Source: Anseranas semipalmata
Lineage: Eukaryota > Chordata > Aves > Anseriformes > Anseranatidae
Direction of reading: 5' to 3'
NCBI GenBank assembly: GCA_013399115.1
Contig: VXAA01002207.1
Coordinates: 494,348-558,347, forward strand
Length of the DNA: 64,000 bases
Part shown: piece by piece, positions 63,401 to 64,000 of the stretch
How positions within the stretch are numbered: position 1 is the stretch's first letter
Layout: each line of letters begins with the position of its first letter
Translations under genes and position numbers: made by a program
The notes under the pieces: generated by a model
The model's database searches: none
What the model was told of the DNA's origin: nothing
Seen by the model: the letters and a program-made list of their open reading frames with translations, nothing else

Positions 63401-64000
63401 GTATTTAAGACATTAATTCATACGTTAATGGGTTGATTGCCTCCAACGTTCACCTTCTTCCTCCTGCAGTACCTTCTAAGGCATGTGAAGCCACCAAAGA
63501 GAAGGGACTGACAATAATGTTGGCCAGGCCACTCACACATACTCACCGAATTTAATTGGCCAAGTTAGCAGCTCCATCATTCTGGTGTCATTATGTAGTC
63601 ACTACAGAAAGACTGAGACTGACACTGTCTCCTTCAAAGCACTTCAGTTTGCCATCATTATAAGTATCACTCGTGTATAGGCAAGCTAGCAAGACTAGCC
63701 AACTATTTTAGTGTTTAGAGCTCAGATAAATATTTAAACCTGGGAGCTGCAAAAACTCACATCCACATCAATAACAACTTAAAGAGTGCTATTCAGTGCT
63801 GCTTCCAGCTGTCAGGGGATTCAAGTGGATATGATAGTATCGGTTACACCCAGGTCATATTTTCTAAATTTTCTTTGCAAGAAGGATGGCTATATATTCT
63901 AAATTCTGAGATATTGTGAAAATTTAAATTCAACTAGTGTGGATTCAGCTATCCAGCATAGACTTCTAATGTTATTTGTTTCAGGTGCCTTAGCATGCCC
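60496..64000. other. A+T-rich non-coding DNA with chance ORFs
   Basis: Includes (TA)n near 61788-61799 and the longest N-free open frame in the window outside the CR1 (62876-63322, + strand, 148 aa). That frame is Ser/Leu/Cys-rich with no recognised domain and no supporting splice signals that I trust, so I do not call it a gene. Nothing else was recognised. Confidence 0.5.

Overview
This window looks like non-coding nuclear DNA from a bird, or less likely another sauropsid such as a crocodilian or turtle. The clearest evidence is three CR1 LINE 3' ends carrying the diagnostic degenerate octamer tail (ATTCTATG-type, seen here as TAGAATCATAGAATCACAG on the + strand). One of them still has a recognisable CR1 reverse-transcriptase reading frame. 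The rest is A+T-rich and repeat-poor, with microsatellites and homopolymers, two N-gaps (13173-13205 and 58574-58621) and three isolated Ns. No bacterial, viral or organellar gene organisation is present.

I found no host protein-coding exon that I can support. The open frames are short, unrelated to any family I know, or consist of low-complexity or repeat translations. The window is best read as a gene desert or the inside of a very large intron; which of the two cannot be decided from here.

Layout. 1-12.1 kb: A+T-rich single-copy-looking DNA with one CR1 3' fragment (421-574) and a perfect 2 x 27-bp tandem duplication (2889-2942). 12.1-14.6 kb: a 5'-truncated CR1 on the - strand (about 12653-13600), interrupted by an N-gap and flanked by two diverged copies of a short sequence (12161-12256 and 14433-14540) about 2.3 kb apart. 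14.6-27.2 kb: ordinary A+T-rich DNA, a third tiny CR1 end (22437-22500) and a cluster of homeodomain-type TAATTA sites near 24.2-24.4 kb. 27.3-27.5 kb: a compact CpG-enriched block containing a 76-nt nested hairpin with 19-bp arms and one mismatch. This is the most unusual non-repeat structure I see. 27.5-38.1 kb: A+T-rich DNA with TG/TA microsatellites. 38.12-38.37 kb: the densest CpG cluster I noticed (16 CpG in 248 bp). 38.4-48 kb: A+T-rich, possibly regulatory DNA. 48-58.6 kb: a zone rich in polypyrimidine runs, including two pure (TTC)n arrays, one (CTTTC)n array and several poly-T/poly-A tracts, ending in a gap. 58.6-64 kb: A+T-rich DNA with a short unassigned - strand frame containing a NotI-type GCGGCCGC site and two small tandem duplications.

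No set of genes works together here. If the window has a function, it would be cis-regulatory or non-coding RNA. The two CpG blocks and the 27.3-kb hairpin are the places to test first.
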